Shown piece by piece: positions 35,403 to 44,042 of a stretch of 64,000 bases of DNA; position 1 is the stretch's first letter; the number at the start of each line of letters is the position of its first letter. The notes under the pieces are model-generated. The model was not told where the DNA came from, searched no databases, and saw only the letters and a list, made by a program, of their open reading frames with translations. The stretch comes from Clostridia bacterium (GTDB taxonomy: Bacteria; Bacillota; Clostridia; Oscillospirales; Acutalibacteraceae): assembly GCA_017414965.1 (NCBI GenBank), contig JAFQJL010000004.1:1-64000 (forward strand). Direction: 5' to 3'. The position numbers were made by a program, and so were the translations under genes.

Positions 35403-35516
35403 ATGAAAGTCAGACCTTCTGTCAAGAAAATCTGCGAAAAATGCAAGGTCATCAAGCGCAACGGTCGCGTGATGGTCATCTGCGAAAACCCGAAGCACAA
35501 GCAGCGTCAGGGCTGA
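35403..35516 (+). CDS. rpmJ: 50S ribosomal protein L36 (C+ form)
   Basis: 37-residue L36: [19 protein letters not shown] at the start, then [13 protein letters not shown]. The C-x2-C...C...H zinc set is complete (CEKC, C, H). Begins after GGGAGGTATCTT. It lies between infA and rpsM as expected. Confidence 0.96.
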   Translation: MKVRPSVKKICEKCKVIKRNGRVMVICENPKHKQRQG

Positions 35517-35570
35517 TGTGCAAACACATCTAACGCCCTGACATAGGGCATCGAAAGGAAGGAATGTTTT

Positions 35571-35939
<369 letters not shown>

Positions 35940-35958
35940 GAAAGTGGAGGGATAAGAA

Positions 35959-36357
35959 ATGGCTGCTAACCGCAAGGCGACGACTACCCGCCGTCGCAAG
36001 GAACGCAAAAATATCGAACGTGGCGCCGCGCATATCCAGTCCACGTTTAACAACACGATTGTCACCATTACCGACACGAACGGCAACGCCCTGTCCTGGG
36101 CTTCTGCCGGCGAGCTCGGCTTCCGTGGCTCTCGTAAGTCCACCCCGTTCGCCGCTCAGAGCGCTGCCGAAACCGCTGCTAAAGCGGCGATGGAGCATGG
36201 CCTGAAGACGGTTGAAGTGTACGTCAAGGGTCCGGGCGCCGGCCGTGAAGCCGCTATCCGCGCGCTGCAGGCTGCCGGTCTGGAAGTCAGCATGATCAAA
36301 GATGTGACTCCGGTGCCGCACAATGGCTGCCGTCCCCCGAAACGTCGTCGTGTATAA
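35959..36357 (+). CDS. rpsK: 30S ribosomal protein S11
   Basis: 132-residue S11 at the 30S platform. [28 protein letters not shown] core; [12 protein letters not shown] end is diagnostic. GTGGAGGGAT ribosome site. Confidence 0.97.
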   Translation: MAANRKATTTRRRKERKNIERGAAHIQSTFNNTIVTITDTNGNALSWASAGELGFRGSRKSTPFAAQSAAETAAKAAMEHGLKTVEVYVKGPGAGREAAIRALQAAGLEVSMIKDVTPVPHNGCRPPKRRRV

Positions 36358-36373
36358 TCAGGAGGGATAAGAA

Positions 36374-37000
36374 ATGGCGAAATATACCGGTCCGGTGTGC
36401 CGTCTGTGCCGCCGCGAAGGACAGAAGCTCTTTTTGAAGGGTGAACGCTGTTACAGCAAGAGCTGCGCTCTTGAGCGCCGCGCTTATGCTCCCGGCCAGC
36501 ACGGCCAGGGACGCAAGAAGGTTTCCGAATATGGCCGTCAGCTCCGCGCGAAGCAGTATGCGAAGCGCTACTACGGCGTTTTGGAAGGCCAGTTCCGTCG
36601 CTACTTTGCCAAGGCCGAGAAAATGCAGGGCCAGACGGGTGAAAACCTGATCTCCCTGCTTGAGTGCCGTCTGGACAACGTGGCGTACCGTCTGGGCTAC
36701 GGTTCTTCCCGTACGCAGGCTCGTCAGCTGGTGACGCACGGTCACATCTTGGTTGACGGCAAGAAGGTCAACATCCCGTCTTACATCGTGAAGGTGGGTC
36801 AGACCGTTTGTGTGAAGGAAGCTTCCCGTTCTCTCGATCTGTTCAAGAACATCACCGAGGCGACCAAGTCCCGTCCGATCCCGCAGTGGCTCGAGGCGAA
36901 GAAGGACACGATGGAAGCCAAGGTCGTAGCGATGCCGACCCGTGAGGATGCCGGCCTGCCGATCGAAGAGACGCTCATCGTCGAGTTGTACTCGAAGTAA
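36374..37000 (+). CDS. rpsD: 30S ribosomal protein S4
   Basis: 208-residue S4, assembly initiator and decoding-fidelity protein. [23 protein letters not shown] near the N terminus holds four Cys of the zinc-type S4; S4 RNA-binding domain at about 95-160 ([27 protein letters not shown]). In the alpha operon next to rpoA. Confidence 0.97.
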   Translation: MAKYTGPVCRLCRREGQKLFLKGERCYSKSCALERRAYAPGQHGQGRKKVSEYGRQLRAKQYAKRYYGVLEGQFRRYFAKAEKMQGQTGENLISLLECRLDNVAYRLGYGSSRTQARQLVTHGHILVDGKKVNIPSYIVKVGQTVCVKEASRSLDLFKNITEATKSRPIPQWLEAKKDTMEAKVVAMPTREDAGLPIEETLIVELYSK

Positions 37001-37104
37001 GATCCGGCACAAAGGAATTTGTGCGCTGTATGATGGCAAATTTGTACGGAAATCACGGGCGGCGTAAGCCGTCGGTGCTTCCGCATTGACAAGGAGGCTT
37101 TTAC
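37001..37104 (+). other. Structured intercistronic region before rpoA
   Basis: GCACAAA-GGAA-TTTGTGC (37007-37024) and a longer GC-rich hairpin around 37050-37085 (GGCGGC-GTAA-GCCGTC core) fill the gap, which is longer than the others in the operon. It may be a processing site or may tune rpoA expression; there is no T run, so it is not a terminator. Confidence 0.4.
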
Positions 37105-38058
37105 ATGATTGAAATCGAGAAGCCCAGAATTGAAGCTGTGAAGCTGGCTGATGACGGCACCTACGGCAAATTTGTCGTGGAGCCGTTGGAGCGTGGCTAC
37201 GGTCTGACGCTTGGCAACAGCCTGCGTCGTGTGCTGTTGTCCTCGCTGCCGGGCGTGGCCGTCACTTCGGTGAAGATTGACGGCATCCTGCACGAGTTTT
37301 CCACCATCCCGGGTGTGAAGGAAGATGTTGCTGACATCGTCCTGAACATCAAGAGCCTGGTCATGAATATCCATGGCGAAGGCCCGAAGACGGTGTATAT
37401 CGATGCAGAAGGCGCTCAGGAGATCACGGCCGCTTCGATCAAATGCGACAGCGAAGTAGAAATTCTCCGTCCGGAAACGCATATTGCGACGCTGGGCGAG
37501 GGTGCGAAGCTGTATATGGAGATCACGTTGGATAAGGGCCGCGGCTACGTGTCCGCCGAGCGCAACAAGCAGTTGCTTGCTCCGGTCATTGGCGTGCTGC
37601 CGATCGACTCCATCTACTCGCCGGTGCTGAAGGTCAACTACACGGTGGATAACACCCGTGTGGGCCAGATCACCGACTACGACAAGCTGACGCTGGAAGT
37701 CTGGACGAATGGTACGATCGCCGCGCAGGAAGCGGTGTCGCTGTCGGCCAAAGTGCTGATGGACCACCTGAATCTGTTCGTCGATCTGTCGGGCGAGACG
37801 TATGCCGGCGATTCGATTATGGTTGAAAAGGACGACAAGGGCCGCGAAAAGGCGCTGGAAATGACGATCGAGGAACTCGATCTGTCGGTTCGTTCGTTCA
37901 ACTGCTTGAAGCGCGCCGGTATCAACACGGTGGAAGATCTGACGATGAAGACCGAAGAGGACATGATGAAGGTCCGCAACCTCGGTCGCAAGTCGCTCGA
38001 AGAAGTTATCCACAAGCTGGAATCGCTTGGCTTTACCCTGCATAAAGAGGAAGAATAA
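37105..38058 (+). CDS. rpoA: RNA polymerase alpha subunit
   Basis: 317-residue subunit that dimerises to nucleate RNA polymerase. N-terminal domain with [21 protein letters not shown]-like sequence ([20 protein letters not shown]), C-terminal domain (about 250-317) with [18 protein letters not shown] and [19 protein letters not shown], which contacts UP elements and activators. GACAAGGAGGC ribosome site. Confidence 0.98.
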   Translation: MIEIEKPRIEAVKLADDGTYGKFVVEPLERGYGLTLGNSLRRVLLSSLPGVAVTSVKIDGILHEFSTIPGVKEDVADIVLNIKSLVMNIHGEGPKTVYIDAEGAQEITAASIKCDSEVEILRPETHIATLGEGAKLYMEITLDKGRGYVSAERNKQLLAPVIGVLPIDSIYSPVLKVNYTVDNTRVGQITDYDKLTLEVWTNGTIAAQEAVSLSAKVLMDHLNLFVDLSGETYAGDSIMVEKDDKGREKALEMTIEELDLSVRSFNCLKRAGINTVEDLTMKTEEDMMKVRNLGRKSLEEVIHKLESLGFTLHKEEE

Positions 38059-38094
38059 TCTCTGTTTTACCGAACTTTAAAGGAGTGAATTCGA

Positions 38095-38436
38095 ATGCCC
38101 GGAACAAGAAAACTCGGCAGAAAGACCGACGCGCGTCAGGCGATGCTTCGTGCGATGGTGACCTTCCTGATCGAGAAGGGCCGTATTGAAACGACCGTTA
38201 CGCGCGCGAAGGAAGTTCGTGCGATGACCGAAAAAATGATCACGATCGCGAAAGAGCCGACCTTGGTCAACAAGCGTCTTGTGTTCGCTTATGTGACCAA
38301 GGAAGCTGTTTCCAAGAAGCTGTTCGACGAAGTTGCGCCGAAGTACGCCGACCGTAAGGGCGGTTACACCCGCATCATCCGCACCGGCGCTCGCCGTGGC
38401 GATGCCGCTGAGATGGCGATCATCGAACTGATCTGA
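38095..38436 (+). CDS. rplQ: 50S ribosomal protein L17
   Basis: 113-residue L17 at the tunnel exit, last gene of the superoperon. [31 protein letters not shown] start, [24 protein letters not shown] end. It is followed by a strong terminator instead of the ecfA-ecfT-truA genes often found next. Confidence 0.97.
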   Translation: MPGTRKLGRKTDARQAMLRAMVTFLIEKGRIETTVTRAKEVRAMTEKMITIAKEPTLVNKRLVFAYVTKEAVSKKLFDEVAPKYADRKGGYTRIIRTGARRGDAAEMAIIELI

Positions 38437-38452
38437 TCACCGATCGATCCAC

Positions 38453-38486
38453 AAAAGTCCTCGTAGCACACGCTACGAGGACTTTT
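38453..38486 (+). terminator. Terminator of the ribosomal superoperon
   Basis: Perfect 15-bp stem (38453-38467 and 38472-38486), ACAC loop, ten T's. Confidence 0.93.
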
Positions 38487-38520
38487 TTTTTTACCTTTTG
38501 GCCGCCGGCAAAACTTATGC

Positions 38521-38549
38521 TTGCTATTCTTTTGCGGGTTTGTTATACT
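38521..38549 (+). promoter_or_regulatory. Promoter of the glycoside-hydrolase-like gene
   Basis: TTGCTA (38521-38526), 17-nt spacer, TATACT (38544-38549), about 30 nt before the start codon. The -35 lies in one arm of a perfect inverted repeat: TTGCTATTC (38521-38529) and GAATAGCAA (38552-38560), which look like paired operator half-sites. Confidence 0.75.
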
Positions 38550-38579
38550 GGGAATAGCAATAGAAAGGCGGGTTTCATT

Positions 38580-40592
38580 ATGAACGATCGCACGTTTCAA
38601 TATATGCTTCGATACACCATCGCCCCCGGCGTGTGCGAGGACGAGCGTATCGAGGAGATGGTGGCATACTGCGTTAAAAACGGCATCGACGACGTGATGC
38701 TGGTGACCTGTGGTGAGCACCTGAACACCGGCCATATCACGCCTGAGGAATGGGAGACGATCTGGCTGCCGTTGTTTGAAAAAGTAAAGGCAAAACTCCA
38801 GCCGCACGGTATCACGGCGTCCATCAACCCGTGGACGACCACCCTGCACTGCGACCGCGGTCGTTTCCGCAAAGAAGGGCAGAATTTCCGTCATATGGTC
38901 GATCCGACCGGACGGGAGGCCACGGCGGTGGCGTGTCCGGCAGACGAAGATTTCTTAGATTACGTGGCGGATATGTACCGCCGCTATGCCGAGGCAAACC
39001 CGCATACACTGTGGTTGGAGGACGATATGCGTCTGCACAACCACGCGCCGCTTACTTGGGGCGGTTGCTTCTGTGACTACCATATGCGCCTGTTTTCCGA
39101 GGCGCTGGGACGCACCGTCACGCGCGAGGAATTTATCGAGGCGGCGGTGGCAGAGGGCGAGCCCTCTCCGTGCCGTCAAGTGTGGTTGGACAGCGCCCGT
39201 GAGGCTATCTGCCGCATTGCCGAGCGCATCGGCGAGGCGGTGTTTGCGGTCAACCCCGATATCCAGTTGGGACTGATGTGTTCCGCGCCGGCGGTCCACG
39301 CCGCCGAGGGCCGTGACTGGGCGCGGATGATGAAGGCGCTCACCGGCAACAAATGTCCGCTGGTGCGTCCGCATCTGCCGTCGTACAGTGAGGAAAGCAC
39401 CAATTTCTATAGCGAGCTGTTCACCACCATCTCTCGCCAGACGGCGGCGCTGGTACCGGCGAACGTCGAAATTCGGCCGGAATTGGAAAACTGTCCGTGG
39501 ACGCGGTTTTACAAATCCCGTCGATTCACGGACTTCCAGATCAAATCGGCGGCGTTGCTGCCGAGTACCGGCATCACCATGAACATCTACGATATGATGG
39601 GCAACGGTATGCCGTATCCCGAGCAATTCGGCGGTATGCTGCGAGAGGCGCGTCCGTTCCTGGATGCCGTCTGCCGTCTGGATCTGAAGCCGGATGAAAG
39701 CCGCGGCGTGACCGTGCCGATCTTTGAGAAATCGGCGTACACGCTGCACACACACGCGCCGCAGGGAATGCCGGCGCTGTACCCGCGCGATTCGCTGTTC
39801 TCGCCACTGTTGTCGGCGTTCTCGATCTCCAATCATATGCTGGCGGACAAGCTGCCGAGCAGTGGCGTGGTGGCGTTTTCGGGACAATCCATTCGAGGCT
39901 ACAACGACGCCGAGCTGGATTGTCTGTTTGCGGAAAACCGCGTGATCGTAGATGGCGAAGCGGTGCTGGCGCTGGCCGATCGCGGTCGTCTGGATCTGAT
40001 CGGCGCGGTGTCCGCGACGGTAGCGGAACTGCCGGAGGGCGATCGCGCGATGGAGGAGTGCTTGGTGCCGATCCTCGGCCGCGACCGTATGCGGATGGGC
40101 ATTATGGACGACGCCGGCGATCTGCTTCGCATTGAGTACGCACGGGAGACCGCCCACAAAACGCTGGCGGTGGCGGTCAAGCCGGACGGCACGCCGGTGT
40201 TGGATACGATCACGCAGGTGGGCGAGAAGGTGCTGATCTTGCCGTGGGCGCATTATCCGCACGACTTTGCGCAGCGCCGCTCGGACGTGCTGCTGGAGAT
40301 CCTGCAGGGCTTTATCGGCGGCGATGTGGTGTACACCAAGGAGCCGCATCTCCATCTGTATGAATACACCACCGGCGACGGCGATCATGTGCTGGCGCTG
40401 GTCAACCTGTCCGGCGACGATTACGAGGACGTAACCTTCTACACAGCAGATGCGGCGGCGATCGCCAACGCGACGCTGATCACGCCGGAAGCGCCGAACG
40501 GCGTGCCGGCGCCGATCGAGACGATCGCGCCCGATCGATTCGTGCTGCATCGCCGCATCGATCGTTTGGCGGTCGAGCTGCTGAAATGGTAA
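38580..40592 (+). CDS. Putative glycoside hydrolase-like TIM-barrel protein
   Basis: A 670-residue protein without signal peptide; I do not recognise a named family. The first 360 residues look like an alpha/beta barrel of a sugar-acting enzyme: VMLVTCGEHL, TLWLEDDMRLHNH with acidic residues (about 143-150), and EIRPELENCPWTRFY with a Glu (about 300-306) at strand ends, which recalls clan GH-A acid residues. The middle (about 370-540) resembles a class I amidotransferase-like trimerisation domain, and the last 100 residues a small beta domain (GDGDHVLALVNLSGDDYEDV), a layout like GH42 beta-galactosidases. Its own regulated-looking promoter suits an inducible carbohydrate enzyme. Function is inferred only. 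Confidence 0.6.
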   Translation: MNDRTFQYMLRYTIAPGVCEDERIEEMVAYCVKNGIDDVMLVTCGEHLNTGHITPEEWETIWLPLFEKVKAKLQPHGITASINPWTTTLHCDRGRFRKEGQNFRHMVDPTGREATAVACPADEDFLDYVADMYRRYAEANPHTLWLEDDMRLHNHAPLTWGGCFCDYHMRLFSEALGRTVTREEFIEAAVAEGEPSPCRQVWLDSAREAICRIAERIGEAVFAVNPDIQLGLMCSAPAVHAAEGRDWARMMKALTGNKCPLVRPHLPSYSEESTNFYSELFTTISRQTAALVPANVEIRPELENCPWTRFYKSRRFTDFQIKSAALLPSTGITMNIYDMMGNGMPYPEQFGGMLREARPFLDAVCRLDLKPDESRGVTVPIFEKSAYTLHTHAPQGMPALYPRDSLFSPLLSAFSISNHMLADKLPSSGVVAFSGQSIRGYNDAELDCLFAENRVIVDGEAVLALADRGRLDLIGAVSATVAELPEGDRAMEECLVPILGRDRMRMGIMDDAGDLLRIEYARETAHKTLAVAVKPDGTPVLDTITQVGEKVLILPWAHYPHDFAQRRSDVLLEILQGFIGGDVVYTKEPHLHLYEYTTGDGDHVLALVNLSGDDYEDVTFYTADAAAIANATLITPEAPNGVPAPIETIAPDRFVLHRRIDRLAVELLKW

Positions 40593-40603
40593 AAATATAA
40601 AAT

Positions 40604-40632
40604 TTGACAAAACACAAGATATTGTGTTTTGT
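40604..40632 (+). promoter_or_regulatory. NrdR-like box after a TTGACA, orphan
   Basis: TTGACA (40604-40609) followed by ACACAAGATATTGTGT (40612-40627), a 16-base palindrome differing at one position from the NrdR consensus acaCwAtATaTwGtgt (recalled). No good -10 follows (TTTTGT). It lies 190 bases upstream of the nrdD box, before a terminator. Confidence 0.6.
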
Positions 40633-40652
40633 TGAGAAACGGTTTCACAACC

Positions 40653-40702
40653 GAAAACTCCCCCATAATTCCGCGTAAACCGCGTGATTATGGGGGTTTT
40701 TG
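40653..40702 (+). terminator. Intrinsic terminator
   Basis: CCCCCATAAT (40660-40669) pairs with ATTATGGGGG (40687-40696), with an inner CGCG/CGCG pairing and a TTTTT end. It closes transcription from the preceding gene before nrdD. Confidence 0.85.
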
Positions 40703-40758
40703 TCGCGTAAAGGCTTTTCCTTTCGGCATAAGTAACAAGAAATCGCCCTTGTTTTTGT

Positions 40759-40822
40759 ACACCAATATCTACCAAGTATTGTGTAAAAACCATTGACAGA
40801 AACACAAGATATGGTGTATACT
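40759..40822 (+). promoter_or_regulatory. nrdD promoter with NrdR-like boxes
   Basis: TTGACA (40793-40798), 18-nt spacer, TATACT (40817-40822). The box ACACAAGATATGGTGT (40802-40817) fills the spacer. A weaker upstream box begins at 40759 (ACACCAATATCTACCA), with a right-half-like AGTATTGTGT at 40775-40784. Paired boxes upstream of ribonucleotide reductase genes are the known NrdR arrangement. Confidence 0.78.
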
Positions 40823-40871
40823 GTATCTTGCTCGACATATAATAAGGAATACCTGTAAGGAGGATATAGAG

Positions 40872-43052
40872 ATGAAGATTATCAAGCGCAGCGGCGCGGA
40901 GATGGTGTTTGACATTACCAAGATCATCGCGGCGATTACCAAGGCCAACAACTCGGTTGGCGAAAGCGAGCGCCTGACGGCGTCGCAGATCCACGAGGCG
41001 GCAGCCAACGTGGAAAAAACCTGCTTGGAGATGAACCGCGCTCCGAGCGTCGAAGAAATTCAGGACTTGGTGGAAAACCAGATCATGCATTTCGGCGCTT
41101 TTTCGGTTGCGCGTAAATATATTACCTATCGCTACGTTCGTGCGATGGTGCGTCAGTCGAACACGACCGACGAGCAGATCCTCTCGCTCATTGAGTGCAA
41201 CAACGAAGAGGTGAAGCAGGAGAACTCCAACAAAAACCCGACGGTCAACAGCGTCCAGCGTGACTATATGGCCGGCGAGGTCAGCAAGGATATCACCAAG
41301 CGCGTGCTGCTGCCGCAGGATATTGTGGACGCGCACGAGCAGGGCATCATCCACTTCCACGATGCGGACTATTTCGCGCAGCATATGCACAACTGCGATC
41401 TGGTCAATCTGGAGGATATGCTGCAAAACGGCACCGTCATCAGCGGTACGATGATCGAGAAGCCGCATTCCTTCTCCACGGCGTGCAACATCGCCACCCA
41501 GATCATTGCGCAGGTGGCGTCCAGCCAGTACGGCGGTCAGTCCATCTCGCTGACGCATTTGGCGCCGTTCGTGCAGATCAGCCGTGAGCGCATCCGCAAG
41601 GAAGTGCTGGCGGAAGCGGAGAGCTTCGGCGGCTTTGCCTCGCCGGAGGCGATCGACCGTACGGTCGAAAGCCGCCTGCGCGACGAGATCCGCCGCGGCG
41701 TGCAGATCATCCAGTATCAGGTTGTCACTCTGATGACCACCAATGGTCAGGCGCCGTTTATCACCGTGTTTATGTACCTTGGCGAAGCGCGCAGCGAACA
41801 GGAGAAGAAGGATCTGGCACTCATCATCGAGGAAGTGCTGTTACAGCGCATCAAGGGTGTCAAGAACGAAGCGGGCGTGTGGATCACGCCGGCGTTCCCG
41901 AAGCTCATCTACGTGCTGGAGGAGCAGAACATCCACGAGGATAGCCCGTACTGGTATCTGACGCGTCTGTCGGCCAAGTGCACCGCCAAGCGGATGGTGC
42001 CGGATTATATTTCCGAGAAAAAGATGCTCGAGTATAAGGTCGACAAGAACGGCGAAGGCCACTGCTACACCTGCATGGGTTGCCGCAGCTTCCTCACGCC
42101 GTACGTGGATCCGGAAACCAACGAGCCGAAGTACTACGGCCGCTTTAACCAGGGCGTTGTCACCATCAACCTGCCGGATATCGCGTTGTCGGCCGGCGGC
42201 GATATTGAGAAGTTCTGGAAGATTTTTGACGAGCGTCTGGAGTTGTGCCACCGCGCGCTGATGTGCCGTCACAATCGCTTAAAGGGTACGCTGTCGGATG
42301 CGGCGCCGATTCTGTGGCAGTATGGCGCTCTGGCGCGTCTGGAGAAGGGCGAGACCATCGATAAGCTGCTGTTTGGCGGCTATTCCACCATCTCGCTCGG
42401 CTACGCCGGCCTGTACGAGTGCGTCAAGGCGATGACCGGCAAATCCCACACCGATCCGTCGGCTACGCCGTTTGCGCTGCAGGTGATGCAGCATCTCAAC
42501 GATGCCTGCGCCAAGTGGAAGGCAGAGCACAACATCGACTTCAGCTTGTACGGCACGCCGCTGGAATCCACCACCTATAAGTTTGCCAAGTGCCTGCAAA
42601 AGCGGTTTGGTATGGTGGAGGGCGTCACCGACAAGAGCTATATCACCAACTCCTACCACATCCACGTCACCGAGGATATCGATGCGTTCTCCAAGCTGAA
42701 ATTTGAGGCGCAGTTCCAGCGTCTGTCGCCGGGCGGCGCGATCTCCTACGTGGAGGTCCCGAATATGCAGGATAACCTCGATGCGGTGCTGGAAGTGATG
42801 AAGTATATCTACGACCACATTATGTACGCCGAGCTCAACACCAAGAGCGATTATTGCCAGTGCTGCGGCTTTAACGGCGAGATTCAGGTCGTCACCGACG
42901 AGGACGGCAAGCTGATCTGGGAATGCCCGAACTGCGGCAACCGCGATCAGGCCAAGATGAACGTCGCCCGTCGCACCTGCGGCTATATCGGCACGCAGTA
43001 TTGGAATCAGGGACGCACCGCGGAGATCAAAGACCGCGTTCTGCACCTGTAA
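40872..43052 (+). CDS. nrdD: Anaerobic (class III) ribonucleoside-triphosphate reductase
   Basis: A 726-residue glycyl-radical enzyme reducing NTPs to dNTPs without oxygen. An ATP-cone (1 to about 90, MKIIKRSGAEMVFDITKI) gives dATP feedback. The ten-stranded barrel follows. Near the C terminus CQCCGF and CPNCG form the Zn site, and RTCGYIG holds the radical glycine (Gly704). AAGGAGGATATAGAG precedes ATG. First gene of nrdD-nrdG-dut; NrdR-like boxes upstream suggest repression when dNTPs are sufficient. Confidence 0.96.
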   Translation: MKIIKRSGAEMVFDITKIIAAITKANNSVGESERLTASQIHEAAANVEKTCLEMNRAPSVEEIQDLVENQIMHFGAFSVARKYITYRYVRAMVRQSNTTDEQILSLIECNNEEVKQENSNKNPTVNSVQRDYMAGEVSKDITKRVLLPQDIVDAHEQGIIHFHDADYFAQHMHNCDLVNLEDMLQNGTVISGTMIEKPHSFSTACNIATQIIAQVASSQYGGQSISLTHLAPFVQISRERIRKEVLAEAESFGGFASPEAIDRTVESRLRDEIRRGVQIIQYQVVTLMTTNGQAPFITVFMYLGEARSEQEKKDLALIIEEVLLQRIKGVKNEAGVWITPAFPKLIYVLEEQNIHEDSPYWYLTRLSAKCTAKRMVPDYISEKKMLEYKVDKNGEGHCYTCMGCRSFLTPYVDPETNEPKYYGRFNQGVVTINLPDIALSAGGDIEKFWKIFDERLELCHRALMCRHNRLKGTLSDAAPILWQYGALARLEKGETIDKLLFGGYSTISLGYAGLYECVKAMTGKSHTDPSATPFALQVMQHLNDACAKWKAEHNIDFSLYGTPLESTTYKFAKCLQKRFGMVEGVTDKSYITNSYHIHVTEDIDAFSKLKFEAQFQRLSPGGAISYVEVPNMQDNLDAVLEVMKYIYDHIMYAELNTKSDYCQCCGFNGEIQVVTDEDGKLIWECPNCGNRDQAKMNVARRTCGYIGTQYWNQGRTAEIKDRVLHL

Positions 43053-43079
43053 ACCAAATTAAGGGGTAGATTTCGGAAA

Positions 43080-43604
43080 ATGAACGTTGCAACCATCAAG
43101 CCGGTAGATATCGCCAATGGCGAAGGCGTGCGCGTCTCGCTGTTTGTGTCCGGCTGTACCCACCACTGTCCCGGCTGCTTTAACGCCGAAGCGTGGGATT
43201 TTTCCTACGGCGAGCCGTATACGGCCGAGACAGAGGATCGGTTGATCGAGATGCTGCGGCCATCGTACATTCGCGGGTTGTCGTTGTTGGGCGGCGAGCC
43301 GTTTGAGCCGCAAAACCAGCGGGTGCTGGTGGGGCTTCTCCGTCGGCTGAAAGCAGAACTGCCGGAAAAGGACGTGTGGTGCTATTCCGGCTATACGCTG
43401 GACGGGGAATTGTTGACCGAATCGCGTGCGCGGTGCGAGGTTACCGACGAAATGCTGTCGATGATCGACGTACTGGTCGACGGTCGTTTTGAGCAGGACA
43501 AGCGAAACCTGATGCTTCGCTTCCGCGGCTCGGAAAACCAACGGCTGATCGATCTGCCGGCTTCGCTGGCGCGCGGTGAGATCGTGGAATGGAAAGGACT
43601 GTAA
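43080..43604 (+). CDS. nrdG: Anaerobic ribonucleotide reductase activating protein
   Basis: A 174-residue radical-SAM protein that installs the glycyl radical on NrdD. The 4Fe-4S motif is CTHHCPGC (about 22-29); GLSLLGGEPFEPQN is the GGEP SAM-binding motif. A second strand DVLVDGRFEQDKR is typical of NrdG. The gene follows nrdD by 27 nt. Confidence 0.95.
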   Translation: MNVATIKPVDIANGEGVRVSLFVSGCTHHCPGCFNAEAWDFSYGEPYTAETEDRLIEMLRPSYIRGLSLLGGEPFEPQNQRVLVGLLRRLKAELPEKDVWCYSGYTLDGELLTESRARCEVTDEMLSMIDVLVDGRFEQDKRNLMLRFRGSENQRLIDLPASLARGEIVEWKGL

Positions 43605-43607
43605 AAC

Positions 43608-44042
43608 ATGCAGATTCAAATCAAAAAACTCCGCGAGGGCGCGCAGTTGCCGACTCGCGGCTCCGAGAAAGCGGCGGGCTACGACCTGTATGCGTGTCTG
43701 GATGAGGCGGTCACGATTTTGCCGCACACCACCGCTAAGATCGGCACCGGTCTGGCGCTGGCGGTGCCGGACGGCTACTTCGGCGCGGTGTTCGCGCGAA
43801 GCGGTCTGGCGGCTAAGCAGGGCTTGCGTCCGGCCAACTGCGTCGGCGTGTGCGATGCCGACTATCGCGGCGAATACATCGTCGCCCTGCACAACGACGG
43901 CGAGGTCGAGCGTGTCGTCGCCCCCGGCGACCGCATCGCTCAGTTGGTCGTGATGCCGTTTCTGTCGGTGGAATTCGACGAGGTCGCCGAGCTCAATGAG
44001 ACCGAGCGTGGCGCCGGCGGTTTCGGATCGACCGGTAAATAA
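43608..44042 (+). CDS. dut: dUTP diphosphatase
   Basis: A 144-residue trimeric dUTPase. All five motifs are present: AGYDLYA (1), RSGLAA (2), GVCDADYRGEY (3), GDRIAQLVV (4), RGAGGFGSTG (5). It starts 3 nt after nrdG, making one deoxynucleotide operon: reductase, activase and dUTP removal. The last 50 bases overlap the convergent U32 peptidase frame. Confidence 0.96.
   Translation: MQIQIKKLREGAQLPTRGSEKAAGYDLYACLDEAVTILPHTTAKIGTGLALAVPDGYFGAVFARSGLAAKQGLRPANCVGVCDADYRGEYIVALHNDGEVERVVAPGDRIAQLVVMPFLSVEFDEVAELNETERGAGGFGSTGK

Noticed and set aside
40630-40650. GGTTTCACAACC-like element
   Set aside because: It has partial similarity to parS or Rex sites but no full symmetric match; the nearby NrdR-like box explains the region better.
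38955-41558. Open frame of 867 codons on the minus strand
   Set aside because: It is antisense to the glycoside-hydrolase-like gene and nrdD, rich in Arg, His and Gln, crosses two promoters and a terminator, and shows no domain; a high-GC shadow of real genes.
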